Source of the DNA: Rhyacichthys aspro
Taxonomy: Eukaryota; Chordata; Actinopteri; Gobiiformes; Rhyacichthyidae
NCBI GenBank assembly: GCA_036850595.1
Contig: CM072151.1
Coordinates: forward strand, 17,337,307-17,401,306
Direction of reading: 5' to 3'
DNA length: 64,000 nucleotides
Part shown: one piece after another, positions 26,301-41,300 of the stretch
Layout: each line of letters opens with the position of its first letter
How positions within the stretch are numbered: position 1 is the first letter of the stretch
Translations under genes and position numbers: made by a program
The notes under the pieces: model-generated
The model's database searches: none
Seen by the model: the letters and a program-made list of their open reading frames with translations, nothing else
Told to the model about the DNA's origin: nothing

Positions 26301-29300
26301 TTCACAGCAGACATGGCAGTCTCCCAGCTGAGTTGTTTTCCTTTTCCCCTGTCTGTCTGGCCATAATCCGGAAAAATGGATTTCAAAACCACACAGACAT
26401 ATTGGTTTGCTCAAACAATAAACTTTTTCTTACTTTGAAACTGGCTGCTGTCAGATTGGTACTGAAGTATTTGGCTTGTGCCACAGAACAAAAGTCGACC
26501 TATATCCACTGTCTGCTGTCTCATCCTTTCTCTGTCTGGATTTTGTGTTTGAAGTGTGTGTGACAGGATGGAGCTGTGTAACAGGTCGGTGGATAAAGGC
26601 CGCTCCACTCGTGCCTTGAACTGTTTCCTATCAAACACACACACAGGCGTCTGGCTGCATGATAGAGCTCGCTCGGTTTTCCGCAGTTTCACTTCAACAG
26701 GCGATAAGACACAGGAAGTGCCCTGCGGAGGGTATTGTGCCTGAGGGGTTAGCGGTAAAAGCCCTATGCTGCTACCTATCACCTCTGCTGATAAACCAGG
26801 CAGTGTGATGTGTCTCAGCCGTGACACAGCTTGTAATTTTTCCTGTCTGGCCCAGGCCTGAGTCACGTTAACACACCTTCTGTTGCTGTGAGTTCACTCT
26901 CGTTCTTTCCTCTGACAGGTGTAAATCCTCAACTATGAAGAGTCGTCTGAGCGGTGCAGTTGATGGATTGCTTTCGGGAAGACAGATTACAGCCGGCTGC
27001 CTTTTTAACTGACATACCAGAGTGCATATAAATTCAAGCAATGGTGTTGTATTCAAATGTTAGGAATTTTTATACAGGTTTCCCGGTTGAGGGGGTTTTA
27101 GACGGGAATTGGGAATCCCTGCCCCTTTTCTTGTCAATGTGGGGCTCAAGAGGGTAACAGAGACATTTATTCCATGTCTTTTAGGATGTAGTGGGTCATT
27201 AAGGGGTTAACTAGATTTGTAATTTAACAAGCAGAAAAAGCAGAAAGCCAAGAAAAAACAATTAGCTCTCCTCTTACAACTCCAAATTGTAAATCTAACT
27301 AGTTATTATCTATTTCTGAAGAGTGCCCTACAATCATGACACTTAACCCCCAACTTTTGTGAGCTCTCAGACCACTCGTTTTTGATCCTGCACTTGATGT
27401 GGTCGGACAGCGCTAGGGGGTCCGTGTTAATCATAAGCCTCTGAAGACTGAAGACACTTGAAGCTGATCAGGTGCTACCAGAGCAAGCTCAGACAGTGAT
27501 TGGAAGAAAGGGAAGGGTGTTTCTTCTTCCCATAACTCTAACGCCTGGTCACTACCTCAGGGTGCTGACGACATTTAAACACGTTCAAACCCACAGGGAG
27601 GTGTCACTGCTTGAATGATGCGTGTTGAACTGGCAGGCCGCCATCATATTCAGCAAACGTGCATTTAAGCTCAAGCTGTCGTCATTGCCCTTGCTTGTCA
27701 GATGAAATTTATATGAATTGAGACATAAATTTCAGTAATAACCTGGTATTACCTGTGGTGTATGATGTGATTTTTTGTCGTTACTGGAAGATTATGTTTC
27801 TTTTGGCAATAAATGAGCCAAACCCTCAGACACAAGACAATAGTGAACTTACACTGACAGTATTTAAGACGTCACTGAAACTTTGGGATAGCTGGGTCAA
27901 CAGATTAAGCTTAATATTCATTACGTTTAAGTTTGCGGAAATATATCCCGGTGTTAATTCAATTAAGGACCCCAGCCATATTTAATAATACTTACAAATA
28001 TTCACTCATTGAAATCAAAGGAGTGGTATACTGCTATGTAACATTAACTTCTTTTGGCCTCTAATAGTCCAAGGTTACAATTCTTTCTTTTTTTCTTTTT
28101 TAGTAAAAACACAGTTTTTTTTAATGTTTTTTTTATTTTAATTTCCGACCTTTTAGCCTTTACAACGTATCAAAAACCCAGTTAGACAGAAAACAGATAG
28201 GGCATAGATGCTAGATTCAAAATAAGATAATACATTATGAAGTTTATTTATAAACTGAGCTGATTTGACAATAATCAGTTGCAAATTGTTTGTCCTGCTA
28301 TTCACACCACAGCTAAATATAGTTGTGACCCTTTTGTACCAGGTGGTTCTGCGAGGGCCGCGAGCTGCATAATTCCCCCGACATTCAGATCCTGAGAGAT
28401 GGTGACCTACACACTCTGGTCATAACTGAAGCCTTCGAGGACGACACTGGCCGCTACACCTGTGTGGCGTCCAACAGTCTCGGAGCAGACAACACATCTG
28501 CTGAGGTTTACATCGAAGGTAAGGCTTACAGAAATCAGATATTATACTTTAAAAAAAACAAAAAACGTTTGTCTAAAATATAACTTGTGCCCTTTGTCCT
28601 CCCCCACAGGAGCTTCATCATCAGATTCCGAAGGAGAGGGAGGGTCAAAGTCCAGATCTGGAGCCATGCCTCAGTACGTGTGCTTCTGTGTGACCCTACG
28701 ACCTTATGATCCCATGATGACTTGAACGGGGCCGGCTGCCTGTTCATATTTAACTAGAGCCTTAAAAGGCCCTTGTAGACCCATAACCCACAACAGTGCA
28801 ACAATCTACATAATCACAGCACACAGGGTTAATATGGTCAAATATAACCCTGGGCCTTTCTCCATATGGGAAACTTTTACCTTTTCCCCACTTTCCTCTT
28901 TGACAGCTGATCTTTTTCATTAGTGGAAAGTAAAAACAGTTTAATATTGTAGACAGAAAACTGGCCTGCATTGTTTTCTGATGCATGTTTAAAGTCTACA
29001 ATTCAGTAAACAATTGCAGATTTAAACCCTTTTAAACAATGTAAATTCATTAATGTACAAAACACTGTCCACCCTGTTTTCTGTTTGATTTGCCAAATGT
29101 TTAGATTGTTATCACTCCAACAAATGATCAAGCTTCTGGACTACTTCCTAGTTTCCTTTTTGTTTACTCACACAAGCCAAGTCCAGACTGATATCATCTT
29201 AATTGCTGCAGACAGTTTACTTTGATTAAAGTATCCTATCAAACGAAAAGCACGGAAAGTTCTACAGGTATTTATATCTGCATGCTACAAATTTGTGGTT

Positions 29301-32300
29301 TCAGAATTCAGAAGAAGACTACTTCCATGTCCTTGACAATCCGCTCATCCTCACCCAAAACAACTGAGGTTCTTCCTCGTCGTACCACTCTGGTCCAGTC
29401 CTTGGCTCAGTCCACACCACGGGTAACACACAACTGTACACTCCTAGAGTACATATAGTAGATTCTCCATCCTTTCATTATAATGACTATCACATATGGT
29501 TTTCCAGACACAGAGCCCTGTGTCATCGCTGTATAGTGTTGATGGATCCGGTCCCCCCATATTCACTAAGGTATTTCCACTTCCACAGTTTTATTTATAT
29601 AGCCCAATATTACAACAGTTGTAGCCTCAAAGGACTTTACAGACACAAAACGCAGCAAACAGATAGTACAAGTACAATAGACTGTATAATACAACACCCC
29701 TGTCCTTAGACCATCCATCAGAGTAAGGAAAAAAAACCCAGCCATGGGAAAAAAGAGAAACCTCAGGGAGAACCACAGAAGGAGGGCTCCACTCCCAGGA
29801 CGGACAGGCTGTGCAATGGATGTGTCCAGTTATACATAGGACATTGACAAATAGTCCATAATATGTACAAATGAATGAAAATGAATAAAACCCATGATAA
29901 GACCAGCAGGAGGGGAAGTTGCATATAATACCAAATTGGAAATAGTTAGGATCAGACAGTATTAATTTTATATTGAGTGACTGGTATCTGGCTTTTGTAG
30001 TATTGCAATTCACTATTACATTTGATGGATTGCTAATAGCCATTATTGTTGCTTTTACCTATCAAGAAACTTGTTTCAAACTTATTAGATGACAAAACAT
30101 ATACATTTAACATAATGTTAAATTGGTATTTTGTTTTCATTTGTCCAAATGCAAAATAGGACCATTTCCTGTTAACAATAAAGACTGTACAGGCCACAAC
30201 AATCTCTACACTCTAGCCAGTTTTGTTAAACATTTTCAACACTTTTTGACTACTTTTCACTTCTTGATGCTTTGTACTTTGGGCACACCACTTGATACCA
30301 CTAAATTATACATAGATAATATGCATAATTATCCTTTAATTCCAAATTCTAAGCTAAAACACAAAAGAAACCACAATTAAGTGGACGGGGCTCATACATC
30401 ACATATAATTTTGTGGCTCATCATGTTCATACCAAAGCACACACACTTTGCTTTGTTATAGCAGCACAGCTCTGCGGCTTTCAGCAGCGGGGGTCAAATA
30501 AAACATAGACTTTCTTGAGAGAGCTCCTCCTCCAGCTCAAACTGCTCAACACTCCCCTGACAGCCCCCCGTTCCTTCTCCCGGAGGCTACGGCTCTTGTG
30601 ATGGCCAGGCTCTGGGAGACAGGCCGGGGCAGAGCTTCAAACGGCCCTTGCCAAAACCACAGGGGTCAGCTCTCTTTTCACTCTCATCCAGCCAGTCAGG
30701 CCCTAAATCATTTTCCACCTCATTACAGAAAAGAACATTTGTTTTTCTTCACCCCTCACCCGCCTCCTTTAAAAAAACCATCACAGGCTTTAATCATCTC
30801 AATGAGAGGATGTTCATCTCTAGTGATGTCACCCCCGCATGCACACAAACAGACACACATGTCCCAAAACACAAAGAGAGTTATGGTCTGAGTGCTTCAT
30901 GCTGATAGATGCACTGTGATGCTCTACAAGTATATGGTTGTGTTTTCTCAATCCCTTTAACAGATTACACATTATCAAGTCTTTCCTTTTCCATATCTTA
31001 GCTTTTGTTAAACCTTTTTCTTTTTGTTCAGATGCTGCAGGACGCCCAAGCCTCTGAAGGCAAGGTGGTAGTCCTTGAGTGCAGGGTCCGAGGCAGTCCA
31101 CCTCTGCAGGTCAGATGGTACCGCGAGGGAGAGGAGATCCAGGACTCCCCAGATTTTCGAATTCTCCAAAAAAGTGTGACATTTTCCCTTATTGTAACGT
31201 CATAATTAAGCAATGAAATCACAAACTGTACATGGTGTTGACCTACATATTTCTTTCTCTCTTTTCTCTCCTGTGATACACACTAGAGCCCAGATCTGCA
31301 GCTGAATCAGGTATGTCATCACCTCCTCCAGGGCTGTTGCAGTGAATTACAACACCTACACTCTCTGGTTAAAATCCGTAATGTTATAAGCTGCTGTTGG
31401 GAGAGGTTGATGATTACGATGATAGTTTTATTGTCTGCCTTTCACTTGGTTATGACAACGGAGAGTCACACCTGAGCAGGTCAGTGCGTTACATCATAAG
31501 AGTGATCACTGCACTGAGTGAGGCAACATGGCCCTGTCTGAGAATAAACACAAACGTAAGGCGCTCGCAGATCAACAATGACACACTCTGATTTATGTCC
31601 CACCTGTGTGACTCGGGTCATTTCAGGTGTGGGTTTTGTAACGTGAGTCACTCAGACGTCCTGAAGTGAACATCTGTGTTTTTGACTGTCATGTGCGTCT
31701 GACTCAAGAGTGGACATGGCACAAGCATCATCAGTCTAGTATTTACAAAAGTTTTTTTTCATGTCTGTTTACCAAGCACAAATTAGGCTAAGTTTGCATT
31801 ACAAGAAAAAGTGGCCCAGAACTGATCTTTCATATTGCTAGCATTTTTAAAGATTCCTGTTGGAGCTAATCTCAGTCCCAAGTGTTGCTCCATCTTAAAA
31901 ATGCCATAGCACAGTCATTTGAAAAAGTTATTACCCCCCTTGTATTTTTAGTGTAAAAATGTAACATTATAAAATCTGATATAAAATTGAGGTTTAAGGA
32001 TTGGCTCATGTGCAGACCTTAATCCAATTAAAATAATATAAAGCGTGTGAACAGCTATGGTGCTTTATAATAACATATGTCTAATGGTGTTTTTGCTTCT
32101 AAAAAAACTAAATAAATTAACTAAATTGGTAAATAGTTCATAATTGTCTCAAAATATAATGCAAGAATGTGTGCTTATAAAGAAATATGAGTGTGTTTCT
32201 CCTGCACTAGTGCTCAGTTTGTCCTTTCTGGACAGCAGTAGAAACAGGAAGTAATAAATATAAAATGGCTTCTTTCATCAAGTTCTATATAGTTTAACAT

Positions 32301-35300
32301 ATCTGTTGTTTTGAGTTATTTTGATATGATTATACCATATATTGAAAATATGACAGATGTGTTTGCAGTTTACACAACGTACCTTTAAGTGACAGCTGGT
32401 AACATTTATTACTATGTTACTAGTATGATACATTAAAGTAATGTTAAGACCATTTATGTCTTGAATTATCATTGGCCTTCAAATCTGCTTCTGAAATACA
32501 CATGTGGGTGTGGTCTGAATATGTATTGAAAAAGATCGGACCTTCGTCACTTTTGAGACCAGTGGGGACATAACCTGAGTTCATTTATCTGTTAATATCA
32601 TGTGACTTAGCTTATAACCATGCATAAAGTATTATAAGTGTTGATTTCTTCATTTTAGAGGAGATCTGCACTCTGGTCATAGCTGAGGCCTTTCCTGAAG
32701 ATGGAGGTGTGTTCTCCTGCTCTGCATCCAACCCCTATGGCTCTGTGAACTGTTCGGCCCGACTCGCAGTCACTGCAGGTTGGTCAGACACAAAGGGAAA
32801 GAATGGGGTTTAAAAAAAAAGGACGTACACACTTCCAGAAGAAAGTATTTATGTGCAAGACAAAATCTGATTCGATGTCACGCAAAAGAGTGAAGCCTGC
32901 ACTCTGTTATACTGCAGACGGGTTATTGAATCAAAGAATGTTTTAGAAAGAGAATGACATTACCTATTTGGAGTCTAACACTGTGCAGACATTTCTTTTG
33001 TTACAGAGGGAGGGGAGAACAACTTAAAACAGTCAATTCTTGTCTGGATCTAAAAAGGCATTTATAACAATAAGTCTAGATAAGACATCTGGAACACATT
33101 CAGAGGATATTAAGGCTTTTTAGGGGGTATGTTAATCTTTATTGAACAATTTCCTTCTTTCCTCCTTTTAACTCTGTTCAGACTTTCACTGTTGTGTTGC
33201 CAAAGATATGGTGGACTTTTGGGAAAACGTTTTGTCATTGACCCTGATGTGTTGCATATATCTAAAGTAAAGCATTGCACATTTGAAAACATTGTACTCC
33301 ATTGAGCTTCATCAGGTCATTGCCCTCGGATAGCTCTTTAGCTCCACTGTGGGGTTTTGTTTAAAATGTCCCCCAACATGACGACCATATTTTGTCCTGT
33401 TTACACTGAGCTGGACACACATACAGTACATTTGTGTGTTCCCATTCCAGACACAACTGTGTATGTGGTGTATACAGAGCTCAGTGCAGTGTTAAAGCAA
33501 AGGCTGAATAAACAGAAAACACTGAATGGACCCAGCTGCTGCTTTAGACCAGATGATTCACCTTCACGTGTGTAATAGTCCAGAGTTCCCTTGCATTTTG
33601 AAAATCCAAGAAAATAGTTTCCAGACTTGGAAAAAGAATTTAAAAGAGAGGAAAAGGTGAAACGTCTCAGAGAATTTTGTAAAGTGCTGGAAAATTGTTG
33701 TAGGAAACTGATAACAATATACTAATAGTCAGATAGCTTGCTTATTTACACATCAAACATTGGCTGAATACTGGCTAACAATATTTTTTCTTCTTTTGTT
33801 TTTTTGGGATAAGCTTTTTATTAAACTCAATATTATCTTGTGTATTTAACACAACATTTAAGATCTACATTAATTTTGATTAAGTATGATTTGTCAATGC
33901 TATTGACTCAATTGGCAAATGGCAGTCTTAGCAGCTTTTTAAGGCTGTTCAATTATCTGTACTCAGGCATTATACATTTGTCTGTCCTTACATAGTTTAT
34001 ATACAACAAGTTTGAATTAATCATTTTTCTTAGATGAATTCGTAGAGAAGTTGTTGTTTTCAGTAATGGATAATGTCCTGAGAAAAAGAGTGTAGACTGT
34101 ACAAAAGAACGACCACCCAATTGGTTCACGCCAGGAGATGTTAACTCAGACTAAACTAATCCTTGTGTTTCTTCCTGGCAGCTGAAGACTCATCCAGTAA
34201 CGGCATGTCCGGTGACAGCTCAGGAGTGGAAGATGCAGCGGGGTTCCCCCCTCCTCCTCCTCCTCCTCCCACAGAGATTACTCTCCTGGAGCTGCCTCCC
34301 AAAGCGCTGCCCCAGCCCGGCCTGATCAAGGAGCTGGACATCTGGCCCAGCGTGTCGTCCCTGCCTCCTATAGAGACGGACGTCGACGACAAGGCAAAGG
34401 AGTCTGTACAGAATGGTCAACCCCAGAGTCCACCGTCACCTCCAAATAAAGGACCGTCACCGCCCCTCCCCCCACCTCCTCCTCCGTCGCAGAGTGAACC
34501 TGCTGCAGACGTGAAAGCACAGGCCTCAGCCGCGGTGGTGCCAGACTCACCTCCGACCCCCGGCAAACTGTCGCCGTCCCCAGTGAAGGACGCCCCACTG
34601 CCCATCAAGCCCAAACCCAAGCTGTGAGTAGAAGAGTATCAGGTCCCATGTGGTTAGTGCCCTGGGGGAGGGAGGGCTGCTGGGAGGGAGACCACTGTCT
34701 GCAGCACAGACCCTAAAATGATGTGGTTATTTAACCTTTCTGCAAACTTTTAAATGATCCAGAAAGTTACTGACCCAAACATTCATCAAATACTGTATGT
34801 ACATATATAAATATACTTTGGGGACTGTTTCCTCCAATAAGCAGTGATTTGGTTCAAAAAAAGCATTCAGTTAATGTGAGTTTAGTTTTTTATTGATTCA
34901 TCATTTCATTGCAGATGTTGAACACTGCAGATAAAAATGGTTTGCAGAAACTTTCAATAACTGGTTGTGGCTGCTGATTCTTGACGTACATGATAACCTT
35001 GTGTCATTGTTGATAAAGGGTTAAAGGGGGAATTCCGGTGGGTCTTCTTGATAAAAAGCATTCCTTCTCTTTACGTGGGTGTCGGAGTGGCATCTTGTGC
35101 CAGGGCCAGTCTGCCAGCTGCTGTCTGTCTGTGGCTGTAAACAGATCTGTGAGGCTGCTCCTATTGTTTCACTCTGACCTCAGACTGCATGCCCAGCCCA
35201 GGAAGGGCCTTTGTGAGTTTTTACCTCAGCACCTTTCTGCAGATCCACTGGGACCAGGTAGAGTGTCTATTCACTGAAAAGAACTTGGAATCGGATCGCT

Positions 35301-38300
35301 TAGTTTTCAATGGGCCAGTGTTTGAGATGCTTTGTGTGAACAGCCCTCTTGTGCATGGACTTTATCTAACCAGATAAAGCATTTCTGGGGAATTTTCTTT
35401 TACTCTGAACATACAATTTCTGTCTGAATTATAGATTGAGGAATTGTGATGACATGTCTAGCAAAAAGAACCTTCGGTATCCTCTCATACATCACACTGT
35501 AGAGAATGCTTTTAAAACTAACCAAAATAAAAGCAACAATAAAAGTAATGCTGCATGGAGGCCACACTTAAGTGCAGCACGGATAAATACGAATCCACTG
35601 CATGTGTGCTGCATACAGTTCATATTTGTTCCTGTTAGTGTGTTGACTTGTCGATTCTGTGCTTCCAGAGCTGAGCATAGAGAGGAGGAGGCACAAAATG
35701 TCAGGTAAATACTCATCTGGGAGGGCGATGCTTAGATTTGCGTAACATCAGATTCATCATTAGTACACCCTGGACTTCTTTAAATAGATCACTATAAAGC
35801 TGCTCCTGGAGTTTTCCACAACAGCAGCAACAACATGAGGAGTGCAAAAACAATCGGCTCCAAACTGCGCGGCAATTAGAAAAACCAAACCATGGCTCTG
35901 TGGACCCCTCCCTTTACATTCAGTAATTACACAGTAAAACAGCAGCAGCCTGTCATTAAGCAAAGGTCATGTTTGTGCCACAGCGCTCTGGTCCCTCAGG
36001 TAATATACATCAACATCCACTGACCACTCTTCAATCAGTCTTAATATTTAATATCTCTCTCTGCATCACAAACTTCCAAGGCACCGTTTGTTACATTTTA
36101 CAATGCTTTATAACAAACTGCTATAAATTCAATTGACCAAGTGGAAAGTGTGACCTTTTAACTGCACTACAACATCACCACCACAAGACAGATTGTTTTA
36201 GTGAGCACTTTACTTCAAGCTGGAGGCGAAAGTTCCTAGACATTTAAGTATTCCCTAACAGGAAATATCTCTCGAGTTGTGTGTAAATGGTGCTCATGCT
36301 GATAACCTTAAAATAACTCTGAATCCAGCAAGAAGGACTGTGTTTGTTGTTATAGACATGAAGTGTCTATGTTCACAAATTTAGAATAAATGATAAGAAT
36401 AACAGTCGAGGGATGAGCTCTGTTTGAATAACACTAGCGTGATTCTGAGGAAAGTGTGCTGTAAGATTTGGCAGACAGGACTGTGAAGTGTGTGTGTGTG
36501 TTTGGGTTCCATTGTTTTTGTGCCGAGCAGGGTAACAGGTATGTGGGTCTGAGGCCTGTGCTGATGCCAGGCGTTAGGATCAGAATCAAAGGAAACACTA
36601 AGCACTGACCACAGTTGGGACCATTGGAAGGAGTCCAAAGGTTGAATTCTGAGAGAAAGCAGATTCTTTTAACACATGGCACAAAGGAGATAGTGTCAGA
36701 GTGTCTTGATTATACTGGGACCAGACAGAATTAAATCAGCGCCATGTAACGTTTTACCACTGACCAATGTTTTAAATAATTTAACTGTGATGGTTCTCTG
36801 ACATAAAAAAGAAAGACTAACCCCTCTTTTACAATGCAAAACAAATAAAGTGAGCTTAAGTTATAAGATGCACACATTTCCTAAAATACATATGTACAAC
36901 ACTTGATATATTCAGACATCAGCTTGAATTTAGACTAACTTGGACTTTACATGGATTTATGTTTTGAATAATCTATAATAGTAACATTTGTTGGCAAAGC
37001 ACTGCTAAATGCTTGATGTATGTCTTTGAGCAGATGTGGAATACGACGAGAGTTATATAAGGTATCAGATTGATGAGGAGCTGGAATGATTTAGAAACTT
37101 ATGAGATGATCATATGAGGTGAGACATTGCGGAATGAGATTAGTTTTCATCACAAAGTTACAGTTCCTCCACTGTGTGTAGTGTTTAATGTTTACATCAC
37201 CTTATATGAAGACCGAGATAACCCCTGGTCCGTGTTTTTGTGTTTCAGTGTGGGTCTTTCTGACAGATGAGGTGTCAGTGCTGCTCCCATTCAGTCGACA
37301 GGGTCTTACAAGTCTGTTGATAAAGCTTTATATTTACTCAGTGCGATATTTCACAAGAATGTTCTCCAGTATTTTGACACATTCTGAGAAACATAAGAAG
37401 GAAACATCTGGTGGTTTTCCATATTCTGTAGTCGTATGATTTGTTTGACCAAAGACAAGGGTGCGAGTAGAGACTGCAGGGCGGTGTGTGACCACGTTGA
37501 TACGCTCGTGATAACAGGGCTCTATAGAATATTATAGTGTAGGATCGTGTCGGCATGACTGTCACACTGTAGCAGAGGCAACAATTATCCCTCAGTCCAA
37601 TCCACAGCTTAATCTCTCCTTCATTCGACCAAGAATCTACTCCTGACAGGCCAAATTGTTCTCTTGCACGGATTGGGTTCCACAGAGTGCATTTTTTGTG
37701 CAAGATGAACTCTCACAGAGAGAAATGTTCTTTTTTACTCAGTATGGTAAGATTAGTGATGATGAAAAACAGACTCAGCACCTCACAGAACAGAGCCGCA
37801 TGGAGCTTTTTGCACACTACACTGAATTTCATGTTTTGGCACGAAAACTAAAGCTAAATTGATGCAAGTGGATTTTTGAGCCAAGGGTTTATGTCACGAG
37901 ATTGGAAGAACCTTGCTTACATTACATTATATTACTTAATCCATATGTAACTCAATCCAATCTAACATAGTTTAGGTAAATAGATTAGTCTTATGTCTTA
38001 ATATTTTGCATTCTGAATACACAAAATAAATACAATTCCATTACTCCCCAACATTAAATACCACAAATGCTCCTATTACCATATAAAACAAACTTTGGAG
38101 CCCATTATGTAAGTTCTTAGCCCATTTTGCTTGGCATCAATGCTTTGCCCAAATAACTTTGGTTAATAATAACAGTCCGCCTGTGCTTGAGTGATTACAG
38201 AGTGCTAACATTCAGAGACTGCGAGTCTGTGATCCAGAACATACAGGAGCTTACAACAACATCCCTCCGGAGTGTAAGTGACTTTAAGGCTTTTAAATCC

Positions 38301-41300
38301 AGCCACAGACGTCTATAGTGCGGCGATAACATTGAGGAATGGCCTAATCTACTTTAATGTGGCCTGTATTGCATACAGCTTGACCTTATACATTTCAATC
38401 CCCGTCCGCCGACATAATTGCCATACCAGTAAGATTAACTGATTTGTGCAGTAGCTCCAAACCTCCATAACCCCAGTGAGGTTGTCGTCAGGGGGACAGG
38501 ACACAAACTGAAGGCAACAAAGTTCTCCCTAACCAAGAGTCCTCATCACTCTGTCAACACAGAAGAATTATTTTCAGGAAGGAAACCACTGAAGGTGACT
38601 GATCATAAATTTATCTTTCATCTTTCCTATTCATCTTGTAGTATATTCATATTTTTTACATTGAGTTTGAAGCTTCAACTTTTTTATTGTATTATTGTAC
38701 TCGGACAATATGCTATTAGGCCACGTATTAAAGAGGCACTAAGCTATTTGGCTGAATTTGGTTGGACAGTCAATTTGAACAGATTCTGCTGAATTTACAA
38801 TACAGTGCATAATGAGTAAGGACATAATCTCTGAATATTGCCAATTTAGAGATTTCACCCATATAAAAAAAATTATAGATAATTGTTTTGTAATGTTCTA
38901 AACGTCACAGAATAGCATTGTCATAATATTATCATTATCATGGGGAGTGACCGTGTAATGTATCCTATCATGAGTTACTCTGTGAACCCCACCTCCAACC
39001 ATGTAGTTGCTGAGCAAGGCACCATGGCTGCCAGCGTTTGTCGCATATCTGCGCCGTGACTCAGAGCTTCCTCACAGCAGTGTGTTTGTGTTTACGAGGT
39101 GCAACTCATGAACTCTCTAACGAAGTATTAACAATCACTTTCTTGTCGAGGTGTTGCTTGTGGTTTTATGGGAAGCGAGGAACATGGACGTGTTAAGAAA
39201 CACATGTGGCGCAGGCTGCAGACTCAAACTGTTGCACGTGGTTTATCATCAGCCAATATTCAATTGACCATGGAGTGCAAAAGGGCTTGAGTTTACCAGA
39301 AGGAAACACAGTGAAGTCAGCAGAGACATAGGGAAAGCAGGAAAGCAGATAATTTCACATCAAGCTCCAAAGTGAGATATGGGCAGTCCCTAAAAGGACA
39401 TGGGGGAAACAGGATTGGACGAGACGCCAGACCAACAAACCACTGGATTGGACCGTGGAGCTGGAGTGACCTGTGTGGAATGGAGAAACTTTCCAAATAA
39501 GGAATGGAGTTGTTAGGGCTGACCTTCACAAACACACAGGAGAGCAGTAGAGGGGCATGAGGGGAGAGCGCGGCCCGGGGCTTGACTGTATGGAAACTCA
39601 CAGGCCTCAGTGATGTGCGCATGTAGAGAGCACACTGTGTTTCCCAGGAACGAACAGCCTGGTATGTTAAACACTGGGACACACACTAAACACATACCAT
39701 CACATTGTTTCCGGATGAAGTCAATCAACCTCTGATTAGATCCAAACTTGCGGTCAAACGGTTGTGCGCGCGGCTACATGTGTGGTACAGACAGATCTCT
39801 GTTTAGACACACTCCCCACATACAACTTCCATTTGTACATGTTAATAAGAGGGTGTAAAAGCAGCTTAATTTGTACTTACACATGCTAATCTCTGGGTGA
39901 TTTACTGAGTTGTTAGACTACAGCTTTATTCTGACTCGCTTGTGAAACCTCTGTCAGTGATTGGACAAAACAGGGCATGACTCACCGTTCAGACAGACGG
40001 AGACCCTCACTCCTCCTAATGGTACTTTGAACTATGCTCAACATCCAGAGACAATTACACACACTCGCACAAACAGACACAGCAGCCCAGGCCCCCCCAC
40101 CTTCCATCAACACGCCTGACTCACCAGCCCGCTCTAAATATAGAAGCATTCCTGGCAAAAATAGAAAGGAATAATTCTCAAAAGTCTGATTTCATCTCCC
40201 AAAAATGGACAGGAAATTTAAGCTTTTTAGTTAGATGTTCATTGTGTCATTTGTTATGATGTTTCACTAATGTCCACTAGATGACATGTCCTTTTATTTT
40301 AAAGCACTCCAAACACTATGTAACTTTTTCCATTAAATATATAGCCTGACAATCTTTAAAGTTTATAGCCTCAAAAGCAGATTGATGGGTTTCTAATATG
40401 ACAAAGGATAAAGACCTCTTACCACAATATTCTCCCTATATTGTGAGTGATAGGGCACATCACAATGTTGTGACATACTGTTTGCCAAAACCAAATAATT
40501 ATAATAATAACAATAAAAATGCAGCTATTATAGCTTGTATTAGCAATAATGGACACCTGTTTTAATTATTCTTGGTTGGAAGGCTACTTGAAAATTAGTC
40601 TCATATGCTAACTTAAAAATTAAGTGATATTTGAATTCTGATGTGATTTAGTTTGGCTTTTAGTTTTATGTCTTACCCTTTAGGTGAGACAGGCAAGTTA
40701 GGTGAAACTTCCCTGTCTGGTCTGGTCGCTTGCCTGGTACTTGTCAGAGCTAGCCTGCCAATTATCGTTGAGGCCAAAATTGCGCAGTTGTTTTCAGACA
40801 TACTGGTTTGTGACAGCAGCAGCAGCCTTTTAGCATTTGATATAGACACTGGCAGCCTGGTTGACTTATTTTTTTTTCCATTAACTTCAGCTATGGCTAA
40901 CCATAAGTATAGTTACTTGGAGGCATGGTTACAATGTGGTTAGCACTGTTGGCTCACAGCAAGAAAGTCCTGAGTTCAGGTGGGTTCTCCATCAACCTTG
41001 AAAAACATGTACATGATAGCCTGATCCTCCAGTCACTGGCTACCCACTGTTTCTAACAAGTTGCCTCAGCAAACTGGGAATGGAAAATGCCAAATGTCCC
41101 TACAGGGATAAACAAAATGCCTATAGTCTACGAATAAAACATTCATCATGAGCCAAACAACACCAAACTCAAGGCCTAAATCTAAACCTGAGGCTTAAAT
41201 AGAACACAAGAGTTTAAAAACGTCCCCTTCTAAAGAATCTCTGGTCTGGTCATTAACTAGCCTAGTACTCGTCAGAACTAGCCAGCTACTTAGTGTTGGA

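Larger units (their letters stand above)
11334..28342 (+). other. palld: palld intron 1 (17 kb)
   Basis: No coding exon is recognised in this intron; short open frames here have no family signature. It carries several repeat fragments, one clear tRNA-type SINE (21173), two copies of an unclassified repeat (13310, 24088), a CTCF-like motif (12728), a TATA-bearing candidate promoter (15171) and a candidate alternative exon ending in a perfect donor (22602), each listed separately. The remainder is AT-rich single-copy-looking sequence in which I see nothing further. Confidence 0.8.

Noticed and set aside
26411..26866. 151-codon antisense open frame in palld intron 1
   Set aside because: No domain, no family motif, no splice context; length is within what chance allows in 17 kb.
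29627..30043. 138-codon antisense open frame
   Set aside because: About half of it lies within the dispersed repeat at 29575-29840, and the rest has no family feature.
34156..34620. Glycine-rich antisense open frames
   Set aside because: They mirror the polyproline codons of palld exon 9 on the opposite strand.
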